From Alphaproteobacteria bacterium (GTDB lineage: Bacteria; Pseudomonadota; Alphaproteobacteria; Rhizobiales; Aestuariivirgaceae): DNA of 17,166 bases. The stretch spans positions 1 through 17,166 of the forward strand of contig JAGRLX010000267.1 in assembly GCA_020441605.1 (NCBI GenBank), written 5' to 3'. A model generated the notes under the pieces. It was not told where the DNA came from, ran no database searches, and saw only the letters and a program-made list of their open reading frames with translations. Both the position numbers and the translations under genes were made by a program. Below, piece after piece: positions 1-7,803 of this stretch (position 1 is its first letter; every line of letters begins with the position of its first letter).

Positions 1-816
1 CCGATGGCCATGGGCATCATCGAGATGGCCCGTCACAACCAGATCTGCGTCCTCACCCCCTTCACCCTCGCCGGCGCCATGGCGCCGATCACCCTTGCGG
101 GTGCGCTGGTGGAACAGAACGCCGAGGCGCTTGCCGGTCTCGCGCTCTCGCAACTGGCCAGGCCTGGGGCCCCTTTCGTCTATGGCGGGTTCACGTCGAA
201 TGTAGACATGAAGTCGGGCGCCCCCGCTTTCGGAACTCCGGAATACATGAAGGCCTGCATCATTGGAGGCCAGTTGGCCCGCCGCTATCGCTTGCCCTAT
301 CGCACCTCGAGCACGAATGCCGCCAACAGCGTCGATGCCCAGGCCGCCTACGAGACCGTCTTTTCCTTGTGGGGCGCCATCATGGGCGGGGGCAATGTCA
401 TCCAGCATGCGGCCGGCTGGCTCGAAGGCGGTCTGGTGGCCTCCTATGAGAAATTCGCCCTCGACATCGATCTCCTTCAGATGGTGACGGAATATCTCAA
501 GCCGCTTGAGATCAATGAAGACACGCTCGGTTTTTCAGCCATGCAGGAGGTCGGACCGGGAGGCCATTTCTTCGGCGCCCAGCACACGCTCGAACGCTTC
601 ACGACAGCCTTCTATCAACCATTGATCTCCGATTGGCGCAACTTTCCGCAATGGCAGGCGTCCGGCTCGCCCACGGCGGAAAAGAAGGCCAACTCTCTGT
701 GGAAGAGGGCCCTAAGCGAATATGTCGAACCGATCATGGAGCCCGCGATCGCCGAGGAGATCGATGCCTTCGTGGCCAGAAGGATCGAAGAGGGCGGGGA
801 GCCGACCGACTTCTAA
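1..816 (+). CDS. MttB-family (trimethylamine methyltransferase-like) protein, 3' part
   Basis: The reading frame is open from base 1 and ends at TAA 814-816, giving 271 visible residues; the N-terminal part lies outside the window. The segments 'GGFTSNVDMKSGAPAFG', 'ARRYRLPYRTSSTNAANS' and 'GGGNVIQHAAGWLEGG' are typical of the C-terminal half of the trimethylamine/glycine-betaine methyltransferase family (MttB/MtgB). These enzymes form a TIM barrel in the cytoplasm and pass a methyl group from a quaternary or tertiary amine to a corrinoid protein. No in-frame TAG occurs in the visible part, so this is a non-pyrrolysine member, as is usual in alphaproteobacteria, where the substrate is more likely a betaine-type quaternary amine than trimethylamine. 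The partner corrinoid and reductase genes, if present, lie to the left. Family call is firm; substrate is unknown. Confidence 0.88.
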   Translation, partial: PMAMGIIEMARHNQICVLTPFTLAGAMAPITLAGALVEQNAEALAGLALSQLARPGAPFVYGGFTSNVDMKSGAPAFGTPEYMKACIIGGQLARRYRLPYRTSSTNAANSVDAQAAYETVFSLWGAIMGGGNVIQHAAGWLEGGLVASYEKFALDIDLLQMVTEYLKPLEINEDTLGFSAMQEVGPGGHFFGAQHTLERFTTAFYQPLISDWRNFPQWQASGSPTAEKKANSLWKRALSEYVEPIMEPAIAEEIDAFVARRIEEGGEPTDF

Positions 817-857
817 GTCAATGCCCACAAAGGGTCAGGGCCGTCGACCCCGCCTGA

Positions 858-1124
858 TCAGTCACGCGAGTAGACGAGCCGCAGCCGCGGGGGCGCTGGA
901 TCTTCACCCTGCAGGGCCATTTCATAGGAGAGACGCAGAGCCTGCATTTGTTGTTCGCGCGTCAAACCGTCCAGAAAGCCCTGGAGCGCACTCTCGATCG
1001 ACCTGGCCAGTCCCATGTGACCTTCACGCGCAGCCTGATCGGCAACCAAGCTCCCCATGCAGTACAAACTCACGGCACCAGGTGCATCGGTGCGGGCCAG
1101 GCTCTCGAACTCGGTAGACTTCAC
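858..1124 (-). CDS. Small hypothetical helical protein (88 aa)
   Basis: The frame stays open up to TTG at 1163, but the GTG at 1124 is preceded by GGAGG with a 5-nt spacer (GGAGGGGGTTGTG), so that start is preferred and gives 88 residues. No signal peptide or membrane segment is visible. The middle (Met-Gly-Ser-Leu-Val through Leu-Ser-Tyr-Glu-Met) looks like two or three amphipathic helices, and the C-terminus is basic. I do not recognise the family and assign no function. The gene is convergent with the MttB-family gene, about 40 bases away, and lies downstream of the secreted Cys-cluster gene on the same strand with a 165-base gap, so a shared transcript is possible but not shown. Confidence 0.6.
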   Translation of the reverse strand: MKSTEFESLARTDAPGAVSLYCMGSLVADQAAREGHMGLARSIESALQGFLDGLTREQQMQALRLSYEMALQGEDPAPPRLRLVYSRD

Positions 1125-1289
1125 AACCCCCTCCACAGCCAATGCGCCGGAAAGTTGGCGCAAAGAATTACCACTCAGGTTCCCAGAGTGTCACCGCAGG
1201 GCGCAAGAACTGCAATATGGGAGAAGTACCATAGTCGTTGACTTAGCGTGACCTTGCCTTCGCCGGGCCGTTCTGTCGCCTGCGGGCAG

Positions 1290-1748
1290 CTAGTGGGCTG
1301 TCGCGATGGCGGTCCGATAGGCCTTTACGCCAAGATAATAATTTATGATGGCATCATCGTAGCGTTTCGCACGGCGCGTAGCTTCTTCGAGGTCAATCTT
1401 GTGGAGGGAGACCGCCTTTAGCGCCTTGGCGCGGTCGGCCTCGGCGCCCTTGCGCGCATGCTCGAGAAGCCGACGGAAATCTTCCAGTTTCAGCCGTCCT
1501 GCATTGCCCAGCCAAACATTCTGTAGCGGCACATCATAAAGCGGGTTCACCCCCTCGGCGATCACGGCCTTGCCGGCAAAATCGACGGTGGCCACGCATT
1601 GGCCTTCGGCGGGCTTGATTGGAGCGCAGTCTCTGGCACATGCGTTGACTGTTCCCGTTTCGCCACAACATTTGCAGAGATCTGCGGACCACGCCGCAGT
1701 GGCTGACACGATGACGGCAAGCGTGGCTGATGTGAGCAGGGATTTCAT
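1290..1748 (-). CDS. Secreted Cys-cluster protein of unknown function (152 aa)
   Basis: The ATG at 1748 is chosen because it begins a clear signal peptide (MKSLL, a hydrophobic core, then an Ala/Trp/Ser region with likely cleavage near residue 22) and has AAGGA about 9 nt upstream; the upstream open extension lacks these. The mature protein starts with a cysteine cluster: Cys25, Cys27, Cys28, Cys37, Cys41 and Cys51. It is followed by a mixed region with Trp79 and then a charged, helical C-terminal third (residues 86-150, rich in Lys, Arg, Glu and Ala). The cysteines suggest disulphides or metal binding in the periplasm. I do not recognise the family. The gene is divergent from holC with a 106-base intergenic region. 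Confidence 0.75.
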   Translation of the reverse strand: MKSLLTSATLAVIVSATAAWSADLCKCCGETGTVNACARDCAPIKPAEGQCVATVDFAGKAVIAEGVNPLYDVPLQNVWLGNAGRLKLEDFRRLLEHARKGAEADRAKALKAVSLHKIDLEEATRRAKRYDDAIINYYLGVKAYRTAIATAH

Positions 1749-1819
1749 CCGAGTGATTCCTTCTGGCCCGGAGTCTAGCTGGAGTACGGGGCCACGCAAG
1801 GCCCCGGCGCGCACCAGGC

Positions 1820-1848
1820 TTGACCCACAGCCCCAAGACTTGCTCAAT
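1820..1848 (+). promoter_or_regulatory. Candidate holC promoter
   Basis: TTGACC (1820-1825, five of six matches to the sigma-70 -35 box, preceded by C as in the alphaproteobacterial CTTGAC form), a 17-nt spacer, then CTCAAT (1843-1848, three of six). Initiation would fall at or next to the holC ATG at 1855. Inference from motif and spacing only. Confidence 0.25.
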
Positions 1849-1854
1849 GAAGCC

Positions 1855-2310
1855 ATGACCGAAGTTTTTTTCTATCATCTGGAACACCAGTCACTCGACC
1901 GGATTCTGCCGAGACTCCTGCAAGCCAGCATTTCCCGCGGCTGGCGCGTTGTGGTGCAGACCGGGTCGGCCGAACGCGCGGAGGCGCTCAGCGCGAGCCT
2001 GTGGACCAGTGACGAGGAGGGTTTTCTCCCGCACGGGTCAAAGGCTGATGGCAATGCCGAACTCCAGCCGATCTGGCTCACGGAAACCGATGAGACCCCC
2101 AATGGTGCGAATGTCCGGTTCTTTGTCGATGGCGCCGCGGTCGACAAGGTCGAGCGCCTGACCCGCGCTGTCATCATCTTCGACGGCGCCGATGGCGAGG
2201 CCGTCGAACGCGCCCGCGAGGACTGGAAGTCGCTGCGGCGTGCCGGTCATGACATCAGCTATTGGCAGCAGGACGAGAACGGGCGCTGGCAAAATCGCGC
2301 GGCCGGCTAA
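1855..2310 (+). CDS. holC: DNA polymerase III subunit chi
   Basis: A 151-residue protein, the normal length for HolC. Chi is part of the clamp-loader complex at the replication fork and, in well-studied species, links psi to single-stranded DNA-binding protein. Family hallmarks are visible: an N-terminal strand with FFYHLE, the LW-x-x-DEEGFLPHG segment (49-61), PIWL (72-75), FVDGA (90-94), the Ile-Ile-Phe-Asp-Gly strand (107-111), and the ending YWQQDENGRW (136-145). The frame is open far upstream, but the ATG at 1855 matches the expected N-terminus. Only a weak ribosome-binding sequence precedes it, so a leaderless or weakly initiated message is possible. It is convergent with the ABC-F gene, 11 bases away. 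The pepA gene that often precedes holC is absent here. Confidence 0.9.
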   Translation: MTEVFFYHLEHQSLDRILPRLLQASISRGWRVVVQTGSAERAEALSASLWTSDEEGFLPHGSKADGNAELQPIWLTETDETPNGANVRFFVDGAAVDKVERLTRAVIIFDGADGEAVERAREDWKSLRRAGHDISYWQQDENGRWQNRAAG

Positions 2311-2321
2311 CGCTGAGCCGA

Positions 2322-4172
2322 TCAGTCGTGGGCCTCAAGCCAGTCGTCTTCCAATTTTTCGAGATCGCCCGCCAGCTTGGTCCTGAGCCTCGCGAAATCG
2401 GCCGCCTTGCGCGGATCATCAGTATACAGACTATGATCGGCAAGGGCGAGGTCAAGGACCGAGATTTTCTCACGCGTGGCGTCGATCTTGGCTTCGATCT
2501 GCTGAAGTTTTTTCTGGACCGCCTGGGGCGAAGGCCGGCCGACTGATTTTGCCGGATGCCCGGGCGCGGCCGGCCCGTTAGCCCGTTCGCCGCGCCGGAC
2601 CATGCGAGCCTTCTCGAGCACCAGCTGGGTATATTCGTCCATATCGCCATCGAAGATCTTCACAGTCCCGTCGTTGACCAGCCACAGGCGGTCGGCACAG
2701 GTCTCAATGATGTGGCGGTCGTGGCTGATCAGGATGACGGCCCCTTCGTAGTCGTTGATCGCCATGATGAGGGCTTCACGGCTGTCGACATCGAGATGGT
2801 TCGTCGGCTCGTCCAGTACCAGCACATGCGGCGCGTGAAACGCAGCAAGTGCAAAGAGCAGCCGCGCCTTTTCCCCGCCAGACAGCGTGTCGCAGCGCGA
2901 ATCTGCCAGTTGCGAACCAAAGCCGTAGGCGCCGAGCCTGGCCCGACGCTGGGCTTCGCTGGCGTCCGGCATCAGGCTGGAGAAATAGCTATAGGGTGTG
3001 CGCTCGGGTGACAGTTCATCGAGTTGGTGTTGAGCGAAATAGCCCACCGTGACCCGGCTCGGCAGACGCATTTCGCCAGCCATCGGCGCGAGCTTGCCGC
3101 ATAGCAACTTGGCGAAGGTCGACTTGCCGTTACCATTGGATCCGAGCAGGGCGACCCGGTCGTCTGGATCGAGCCGCAGAGTTATGTTGCGCAAGACCGG
3201 TCGGTCCGCCGCGTAGCCGACGCTCACCTTGTCCCAACGCGCCAAAGGCGGCGCAACCGCCTTCTCCGGATTGGGAAAGAAGAAGGGTGCAACGCGATCC
3301 TCGACGATATCGGCAATGGGCTCCAGCTTGGCCAAGGCTTTGAGACGGCTTTGTGCCTGGCGCGCCTTGGAGGCCTTGTAGCGGAAGCGCTCGACGAAGG
3401 CCATCATATGCTTGCGCTGGTCCTCCTGTTTGCGTTGCAGCTTGGCGGTGAGAGCCTGTTTCTCGCGGCGTTGCCGTTCGAAACTGTCATAGGTGCCCTG
3501 GTAGAAGACCAGCTTGCCACGCTCGAGATGAAGGATGGAATTGACCGCCTCGTTGAGCAGATCGCGGTCATGGCTCACCATCACGATGGTGTGCGGATAG
3601 TCGCGGATGAAATTCTTGAGCCAGATGGTGCCTTCAAGATCGAGGTAGTTGGTGGGTTCGTCGAGCAGCAGAACGTCCGGCTGCGCAAACAGGGCCGCGC
3701 CGAGCGCGACCCGCATCCGCCAGCCGCCGGAGAGCGCCGCGCAGGGACCCCGCTGCTGCTCGTCGCTGAACCCGAGCCCGCTCAATATCGTGGCGGCGCG
3801 AGCTTCGGCCGAATGGGCCTCGATGTCGGCAAGCCGGATCTGTATCTCGGCAATGCGATGCGGATCGGTCGCAACCGCTGCTTCGGTTGTCAGAGCTAGG
3901 AGTTCCGGGTCGCCCGCCATGACCATTTCAATCAGGCTTTCCGATCCGCCGGGAGCCTCCTGTGCCACGGTTCCTATGCGCGCATTACGCGCCAGATTGA
4001 TGCTGCCCGACTCCGGAAGTGCTTCGCCGAGCACAAGACGGAACAGGGTGGACTTTCCGACGCCGTTACGGCCGACCAGCCCGACCTTGTGTCCGCCGGG
4101 GATCGCCACGGAGGCATTGTCGAGGATCAGGCGGCCGGCGATCCGGTAGGTGAGGTTATTGATGTGCAGCAT
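2322..4172 (-). CDS. ABC-F family ATP-binding protein (YheS-type)
   Basis: A 616-residue soluble protein with two ABC ATPase domains and no membrane segment. Domain 1 has Walker A GRNGVGKST (34-42), signature LSGGW (147-151) and Walker B with DEPTNYLD (171-178). A charged linker (about 233-285) carries the RFRYKASKARQAQSR element. Domain 2 has Walker A GSNGNGKST (344-352), signature LSGGE (430-434) and DEPTNHLD (454-461). A C-terminal coiled coil (about 550-612) follows. The linker and the YFAQHQL motif resemble E. coli YheS, so the protein probably acts on the ribosome during translation rather than in transport; the exact role is inferred. The ATG at 4172 is chosen because MLHINNLTYR is the expected ABC-F N-terminus and AAGG lies upstream. 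It is divergent from ppc. Confidence 0.93.
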   Translation of the reverse strand: MLHINNLTYRIAGRLILDNASVAIPGGHKVGLVGRNGVGKSTLFRLVLGEALPESGSINLARNARIGTVAQEAPGGSESLIEMVMAGDPELLALTTEAAVATDPHRIAEIQIRLADIEAHSAEARAATILSGLGFSDEQQRGPCAALSGGWRMRVALGAALFAQPDVLLLDEPTNYLDLEGTIWLKNFIRDYPHTIVMVSHDRDLLNEAVNSILHLERGKLVFYQGTYDSFERQRREKQALTAKLQRKQEDQRKHMMAFVERFRYKASKARQAQSRLKALAKLEPIADIVEDRVAPFFFPNPEKAVAPPLARWDKVSVGYAADRPVLRNITLRLDPDDRVALLGSNGNGKSTFAKLLCGKLAPMAGEMRLPSRVTVGYFAQHQLDELSPERTPYSYFSSLMPDASEAQRRARLGAYGFGSQLADSRCDTLSGGEKARLLFALAAFHAPHVLVLDEPTNHLDVDSREALIMAINDYEGAVILISHDRHIIETCADRLWLVNDGTVKIFDGDMDEYTQLVLEKARMVRRGERANGPAAPGHPAKSVGRPSPQAVQKKLQQIEAKIDATREKISVLDLALADHSLYTDDPRKAADFARLRTKLAGDLEKLEDDWLEAHD

Positions 4173-4229
4173 GCCGCGCCTTGTAACCGGAGCGCCACGT
4201 CGTGTCACGCAGCACCGGGCGGTTTGCGA

Positions 4230-4258
4230 TTGACAGAGTGATTGTTGCGCCGCACAAA
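4230..4258 (+). promoter_or_regulatory. ppc: Candidate ppc promoter
   Basis: A perfect -35 hexamer TTGACA (4230-4235) is followed, after 17 nt, by CACAAA (4253-4258), a poor -10 (three of six). Initiation would fall near 4265, downstream of the ATG at 4258. If real, this excludes 4258 as the ppc start and leaves a leader of about 30 nt before the ATG at 4297. Confidence 0.35.
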
Positions 4259-4296
4259 TGATCTCTGAGGGGCGCACATCAATTGGCAAGGACAGG

Positions 4297-7005
4297 ATGA
4301 TAAGGCAGGCAGGCCAGGGATCGGGCGATACGACCTATCTCGATGAAATCACCATGATGCTGCGAGACCAGTTGCGTCAGGTCATAAAGGTCCGCGAGCC
4401 TAGGGTGCTGGCCATCATCGACAATCCCGGAGAATCTGCGGCAATACCGCCGGAACTCATCGAGCATGCTCTGCAGGTGATTGGAATCTGGCTCCAGCTC
4501 CTCAACATCGCCGAGGAAAACGCGGCGATGCGCAGCCGGCGCCAACTCGAGACACGCAGCGGGCCGGATCAGGTCGCCGGTTCTCTGTCACATGCCTTTG
4601 CGCTGGTAGCAGCCGCAGGAGTGGCGCCGGCAACGGTTCAGGCTGCACTCGATACCGTCGATGTGCAGCCGACCATCACCGCCCATCCGACCGAGGCCAA
4701 GCGGGTCACGGTGCTGGAGATTCACCGGCGCATCTACCTCAAGCTCTACGAACTCGAAAGCCCGCGCTGGACGCCGCGCGAGCGCCAGGGATTGCTCAAG
4801 GCCCTGCGCAATGAAATCGATCTTCTCTGGCTGACCGGTGAAATCAGGCTGGAGAAGCCTACGGTTGAACAGGAGATCCACTGGGGCCTGCATTTCTTTC
4901 GCGAGGCCTTGTACGATCGTACCGTCATCCTGTGCGACCTGCTTGAAACCGCACTGCAACGCCACTATCCCGAGATGGCTGCGCGGGTCAGGCCGCCGCT
5001 TAGGTTTTCGTCCTGGATCGGCGGCGACCGTGACGGCAACCCCTTCGTTACCGTCGAGACCACGCGGTTTGCCTTGGCAGAAAACCGTCAGGCGATGCTC
5101 GACCGCCTCGACAAGCGGTTGGACGACCTGGCCCAGCTCATCTCGGTGAGTTCCCAGGAAATCGCCATTCCTGATGGTTTCGAGCGGCGCCTGAACCGGC
5201 AGATCGAGCTCTCCGGCGACGCCGATCGAATCCGCAGACGGAATATCAGGGAGCCATTCCGCCAGTTTTTCTCGGCCCTGCGACTCCGCCTGGCTGCGAC
5301 CGCGGGCGACAACTCCAGGGGACAGGGTTTCCGCGATACCGGCGAATTGATGGATGAACTCCTCGCCGCAGAGGAGGCTCTGGTCGGCATGCAGGCCATT
5401 TCGCTTGCCGCCACCCTGGTGCGGCCGGTGCGCTGGGAGGTGGAAACTTTTGGTTTTCGGACCGCCAGCCTGGACATCCGCCAGAATACCACCGTGGTCA
5501 ATCGCGTGCTCGGCGAAATCTGGGGCAAGCTCAATCCGCTGAGCAGCGCGCCAGCACCCGAGCCAGGCAGTTCCGCGTGGGCGCAATGGATCAGGATCGA
5601 ACTCGAGAAGCCGCTCGGATTCCTTCCGCAATTCCGCGGCGTGTCGGAAGAATCGCAGGAACTGCTCGATCTTCTCGCCTTGTTGCGCGAGACTGTTGAG
5701 GGGCCGGACCCGAAGGCAATCGGAGCCTTCGTGCTGTCGATGACCCAGCAGGCCAGCGATGTGCTGGGCCTCTATCTCTTGGCCAAATTTACGGGCCTGT
5801 TTGCCGATGAAACGGCCCGGGAAGCCTGCAGACTCCGGGTCGTGCCACTGTTCGAGACGATCGACGATCTGCGTGCGGCACCTGCGATCATGACCGAATT
5901 GCTGTCCCACCCGTTGGTGCGCGGTTCAGCCGCCATCAACGAAGGCCGTCAGGAAGTGATGCTCGGCTATTCCGATTCCAACAAGGACGGTGGGTTCTTC
6001 TGCGCAAGCTTCGAACTCTTCGAGGCCCAGCGACGGCTGATCCGCATCGGCCGCGACGCCGGCGTAGAGGTGAGCTTCTTCCACGGCCGTGGCGGGTCGG
6101 TGAGCCGTGGTGGCGCTCCTGCCGGCCGCGCAATCGCAGCCCAACCGGCGGGTTCTATCGGCGGGCGCATGCGGGTTACCGAGCAGGGCGAAGTGGTATC
6201 GTCGAAATTCGCCAACCGCGGCACCGCCCAGCAGAATTTGGAGGTATTGGCCGCCAGCGTGTTTGTGCACACGCTCAAGTCCGTCGATGAGCCGGAACTG
6301 AAGATCGTGACCGAACATCAGGAAGCCGTGGAATGGATCGCCGGCGCCTCCTTCCGCCACTATCGCAAGCTGGCCGAAGACCCCGCGCTCATCGCCTATT
6401 TCCAACAGGCCTCGCCGGTGGAGGAACTCGCTCACCTCAAGCTCGGCTCGCGCCCAGCCCGCCGCTTCGGCGCCAAGGGCATTGGCGATCTCCGCGCCAT
6501 TCCCTGGGTCTTCGCCTGGAGCCAGAACCGGCACCTGCTGACCGGGTGGTACGGCCTGGGCTACGCCTTCGATGATTTCCTTGTGCCACGGGGTGCTGAG
6601 GGTTTGAAGCTGCTGCGCGACATGTACAACCGGTCCCGAGGGTTCAGGCTCGCTGTCGACGAAGTGGAAAAGAGTCTCTACCTCGCCGACATGGACGTGG
6701 CCGAGCAATATGCCAAACTGGTCGAGGACCAAACCTCTGCGGAACGCCTGTTCGCGTTGATCCGCCATGAACATCGCCGCACGTCACGCGCAATACTGGA
6801 ACTGACCGGCGAAGCCAGGCTCTGCGAGCGCTTCGAAGGGTTGCAGCGACGATTCGAACGCGTGCGTCCCATGGTGGATCAAGCCAATCGCTGGCAGATC
6901 GATCTTCTGCGCCAGACTCGCGCAGGCGGCGGCGGGGAAGATCATATGATGCCGCTTCTGATGACGATCAACTGCGTGGCCGCAGGGCTCGGCTGGACTG
7001 GGTAG
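4297..7005 (+). CDS. ppc: Phosphoenolpyruvate carboxylase
   Basis: A 902-residue cytoplasmic enzyme that fixes bicarbonate onto PEP to make oxaloacetate, refilling the TCA cycle. Catalytic motifs are intact (numbering from the ATG at 4297): TAHPTE with His130, GGDRDGNP (242-249), the FGFRTASLDIRQ strand, GYSDSNKDGG (557-566), the mobile loop FHGRGGSVSRGG (595-606) and TEQGE. The ATG at 4297 is preferred: AAGGACAGG sits just before it, whereas the ATG at 4258 (which would give 915 residues) has no Shine-Dalgarno sequence. By eye, three of the four residues that bind the inhibitor aspartate in the E. coli enzyme are changed here: Lys773 to Leu796, Arg832 to Val856, and Asn881 to Trp900 in the normally conserved C-terminal Asn-Thr-Gly. 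Arg604 (E. coli Arg587) is kept. Divergent from the ABC-F gene. Confidence 0.96.
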   Translation: MIRQAGQGSGDTTYLDEITMMLRDQLRQVIKVREPRVLAIIDNPGESAAIPPELIEHALQVIGIWLQLLNIAEENAAMRSRRQLETRSGPDQVAGSLSHAFALVAAAGVAPATVQAALDTVDVQPTITAHPTEAKRVTVLEIHRRIYLKLYELESPRWTPRERQGLLKALRNEIDLLWLTGEIRLEKPTVEQEIHWGLHFFREALYDRTVILCDLLETALQRHYPEMAARVRPPLRFSSWIGGDRDGNPFVTVETTRFALAENRQAMLDRLDKRLDDLAQLISVSSQEIAIPDGFERRLNRQIELSGDADRIRRRNIREPFRQFFSALRLRLAATAGDNSRGQGFRDTGELMDELLAAEEALVGMQAISLAATLVRPVRWEVETFGFRTASLDIRQNTTVVNRVLGEIWGKLNPLSSAPAPEPGSSAWAQWIRIELEKPLGFLPQFRGVSEESQELLDLLALLRETVEGPDPKAIGAFVLSMTQQASDVLGLYLLAKFTGLFADETAREACRLRVVPLFETIDDLRAAPAIMTELLSHPLVRGSAAINEGRQEVMLGYSDSNKDGGFFCASFELFEAQRRLIRIGRDAGVEVSFFHGRGGSVSRGGAPAGRAIAAQPAGSIGGRMRVTEQGEVVSSKFANRGTAQQNLEVLAASVFVHTLKSVDEPELKIVTEHQEAVEWIAGASFRHYRKLAEDPALIAYFQQASPVEELAHLKLGSRPARRFGAKGIGDLRAIPWVFAWSQNRHLLTGWYGLGYAFDDFLVPRGAEGLKLLRDMYNRSRGFRLAVDEVEKSLYLADMDVAEQYAKLVEDQTSAERLFALIRHEHRRTSRAILELTGEARLCERFEGLQRRFERVRPMVDQANRWQIDLLRQTRAGGGGEDHMMPLLMTINCVAAGLGWTG

Positions 7006-7037
7006 GGTTGCAAACCTGGAGAATTGCTGAAAGAGGA

Positions 7038-7072
7038 ACCGGCCGCAGCGTGGAGCCGCGGCCGGTCTTCTC
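7038..7072 (+). terminator. Hairpin terminator after ppc
   Basis: Perfect 9-bp inverted repeat ACCGGCCGC (7038-7046) and GCGGCCGGT (7058-7066) with an 11-nt loop, followed by CTTCTCC. It begins 33 bases after the ppc stop. The T-run is weak, so termination may be partial or need Rho. Confidence 0.55.
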
Positions 7073-7245
7073 CATCTGCTGCGTCCGGGAGAGAGGGGGC
7101 CATTGTTTCCGGAGAGCGGCAGATAGGTCTCGGTTAGCGATCTCGCGTGAGGGGGCGAAGGTCGCGGATCCGGGCAATCATTCGATTGCAGGAACCGCCG
7201 GCTTTCATGCTCAGACACGCGTGGTCGGAACTATAAGTTTGGTGT

Positions 7246-7509
7246 CTAATTGCACTCCCCATATTCGAGCGCGATGGACAGCGCGGACCCTTGCCGGGAC
7301 GAATGGATGGACCGGACTTCCAGTTCACGGCACGGCGTGCGACTGTCGGCCATGCTTTGGCCAGGGCTGATCGGCCCTAACGGATAGAAGGGGCTTTCCA
7401 TGTCGTATTCCGTATCGAGATTGGGGTTGCTACGAGCTTGCGCTGCGGAACCGAAGCCGCTTCCAAGGGCGGTCATCATGACCAAAGCAAGAAAGGTCGT
7501 GCGGAACAT
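7246..7509 (-). CDS. Small secreted protein of unknown function (87 aa)
   Basis: The ATG at 7509 has a strong GGGAGG sequence about 8 nt upstream. The protein opens with a signal peptide (MFRTTFLALVMMTALG, then a small-residue stretch) and a likely cleavage after Ala-Gln-Ala at residue 25. The roughly 62-residue mature part is acidic and Pro/Ser-rich and has only two cysteines, Cys60 and Cys86, which could form one disulphide. It ends with a short beta-like segment (SALSIALEYG). No family is recognised. It is divergent from the amino-acid ABC operon; the 294-base region between them carries a dyad site at 7611-7631 and otherwise nothing I can call. The strong ribosome-binding site plus signal peptide argue that it is real. 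Confidence 0.7.
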   Translation of the reverse strand: MFRTTFLALVMMTALGSGFGSAAQARSNPNLDTEYDMESPFYPLGPISPGQSMADSRTPCRELEVRSIHSSRQGSALSIALEYGECN

Positions 7510-7610
7510 CGTCTTATCCTCCCTGATGGCGCCACTGTTTGGTTGCTGCCTTCGATGGTGACATGTTTATGACACCGGGCCTGAACCATTTCTGAGCGGG
7601 CCGTTTATCT

Positions 7611-7631
7611 TCTGTTCATAATTCGAACAGA
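7611..7631. promoter_or_regulatory. Inverted repeat, possible operator
   Basis: TCTGTTC (7611-7617) and GAACAGA (7625-7631) form a perfect 7-bp inverted repeat around a 7-nt AT-rich centre. It lies between the divergent genes starting at 7509 and 7804, a usual place for a regulator site. The half-site spacing resembles the GTTC-N7 arrangement of alphaproteobacterial LexA boxes, but those are direct repeats, so LexA is not claimed. Confidence 0.35.
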
Positions 7632-7718
7632 CCGCCGTCACGTTTCTGCCACAGAGGGGAGATGTAGCCGTAGCAGTCGCGTCTGCGGCAGGAAGAGCGA
7701 TGCCGAAGATCACCTCGG

Positions 7719-7724
7719 TATAAT
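7719..7724 (+). promoter_or_regulatory. Consensus -10 hexamer upstream of the ABC importer operon
   Basis: TATAAT at 7719-7724 matches the sigma-70 -10 consensus exactly and would give a leader of about 73 nt to the gene at 7804. No recognisable -35 box lies 16-18 nt upstream, so an activator would be needed if this is a promoter. Confidence 0.25.
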
Positions 7725-7803
7725 GCGGGCCCTTCAGCCCCCTTGCTCTCCCGCAACCTTTGGGCTGTAATCCACGGACCACACTTCAGGGAGAGCGAAC
7801 ATC

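Noticed and set aside
4588..5910. Long antisense reading frame (440 codons) opposite ppc
   Set aside because: It lies wholly within the ppc coding sequence, whose protein has all family motifs; the antisense translation shows no recognisable domain and is the usual by-product of GC-rich codon use.
5926..6774. Second antisense frame (282 codons) opposite ppc
   Set aside because: Shadow of conserved ppc catalytic motifs on the other strand; no domain or ribosome-binding site.
7008..7370. Plus-strand frame of 120 codons after ppc
   Set aside because: It starts before the ppc hairpin terminator, overlaps the small secreted gene on the other strand, lacks a ribosome-binding site and shows no motif.
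7611..7631. LexA (SOS) box
   Set aside because: The half-sites are inverted, whereas alphaproteobacterial LexA boxes are direct GTTC-N7-GTTC repeats, and neither neighbour is a DNA-damage gene.
7567..7782. Minus-strand frame of 71 codons in the importer promoter region
   Set aside because: Composition unlike a folded protein, no convincing start signal, and it covers the region expected to hold regulatory sites.
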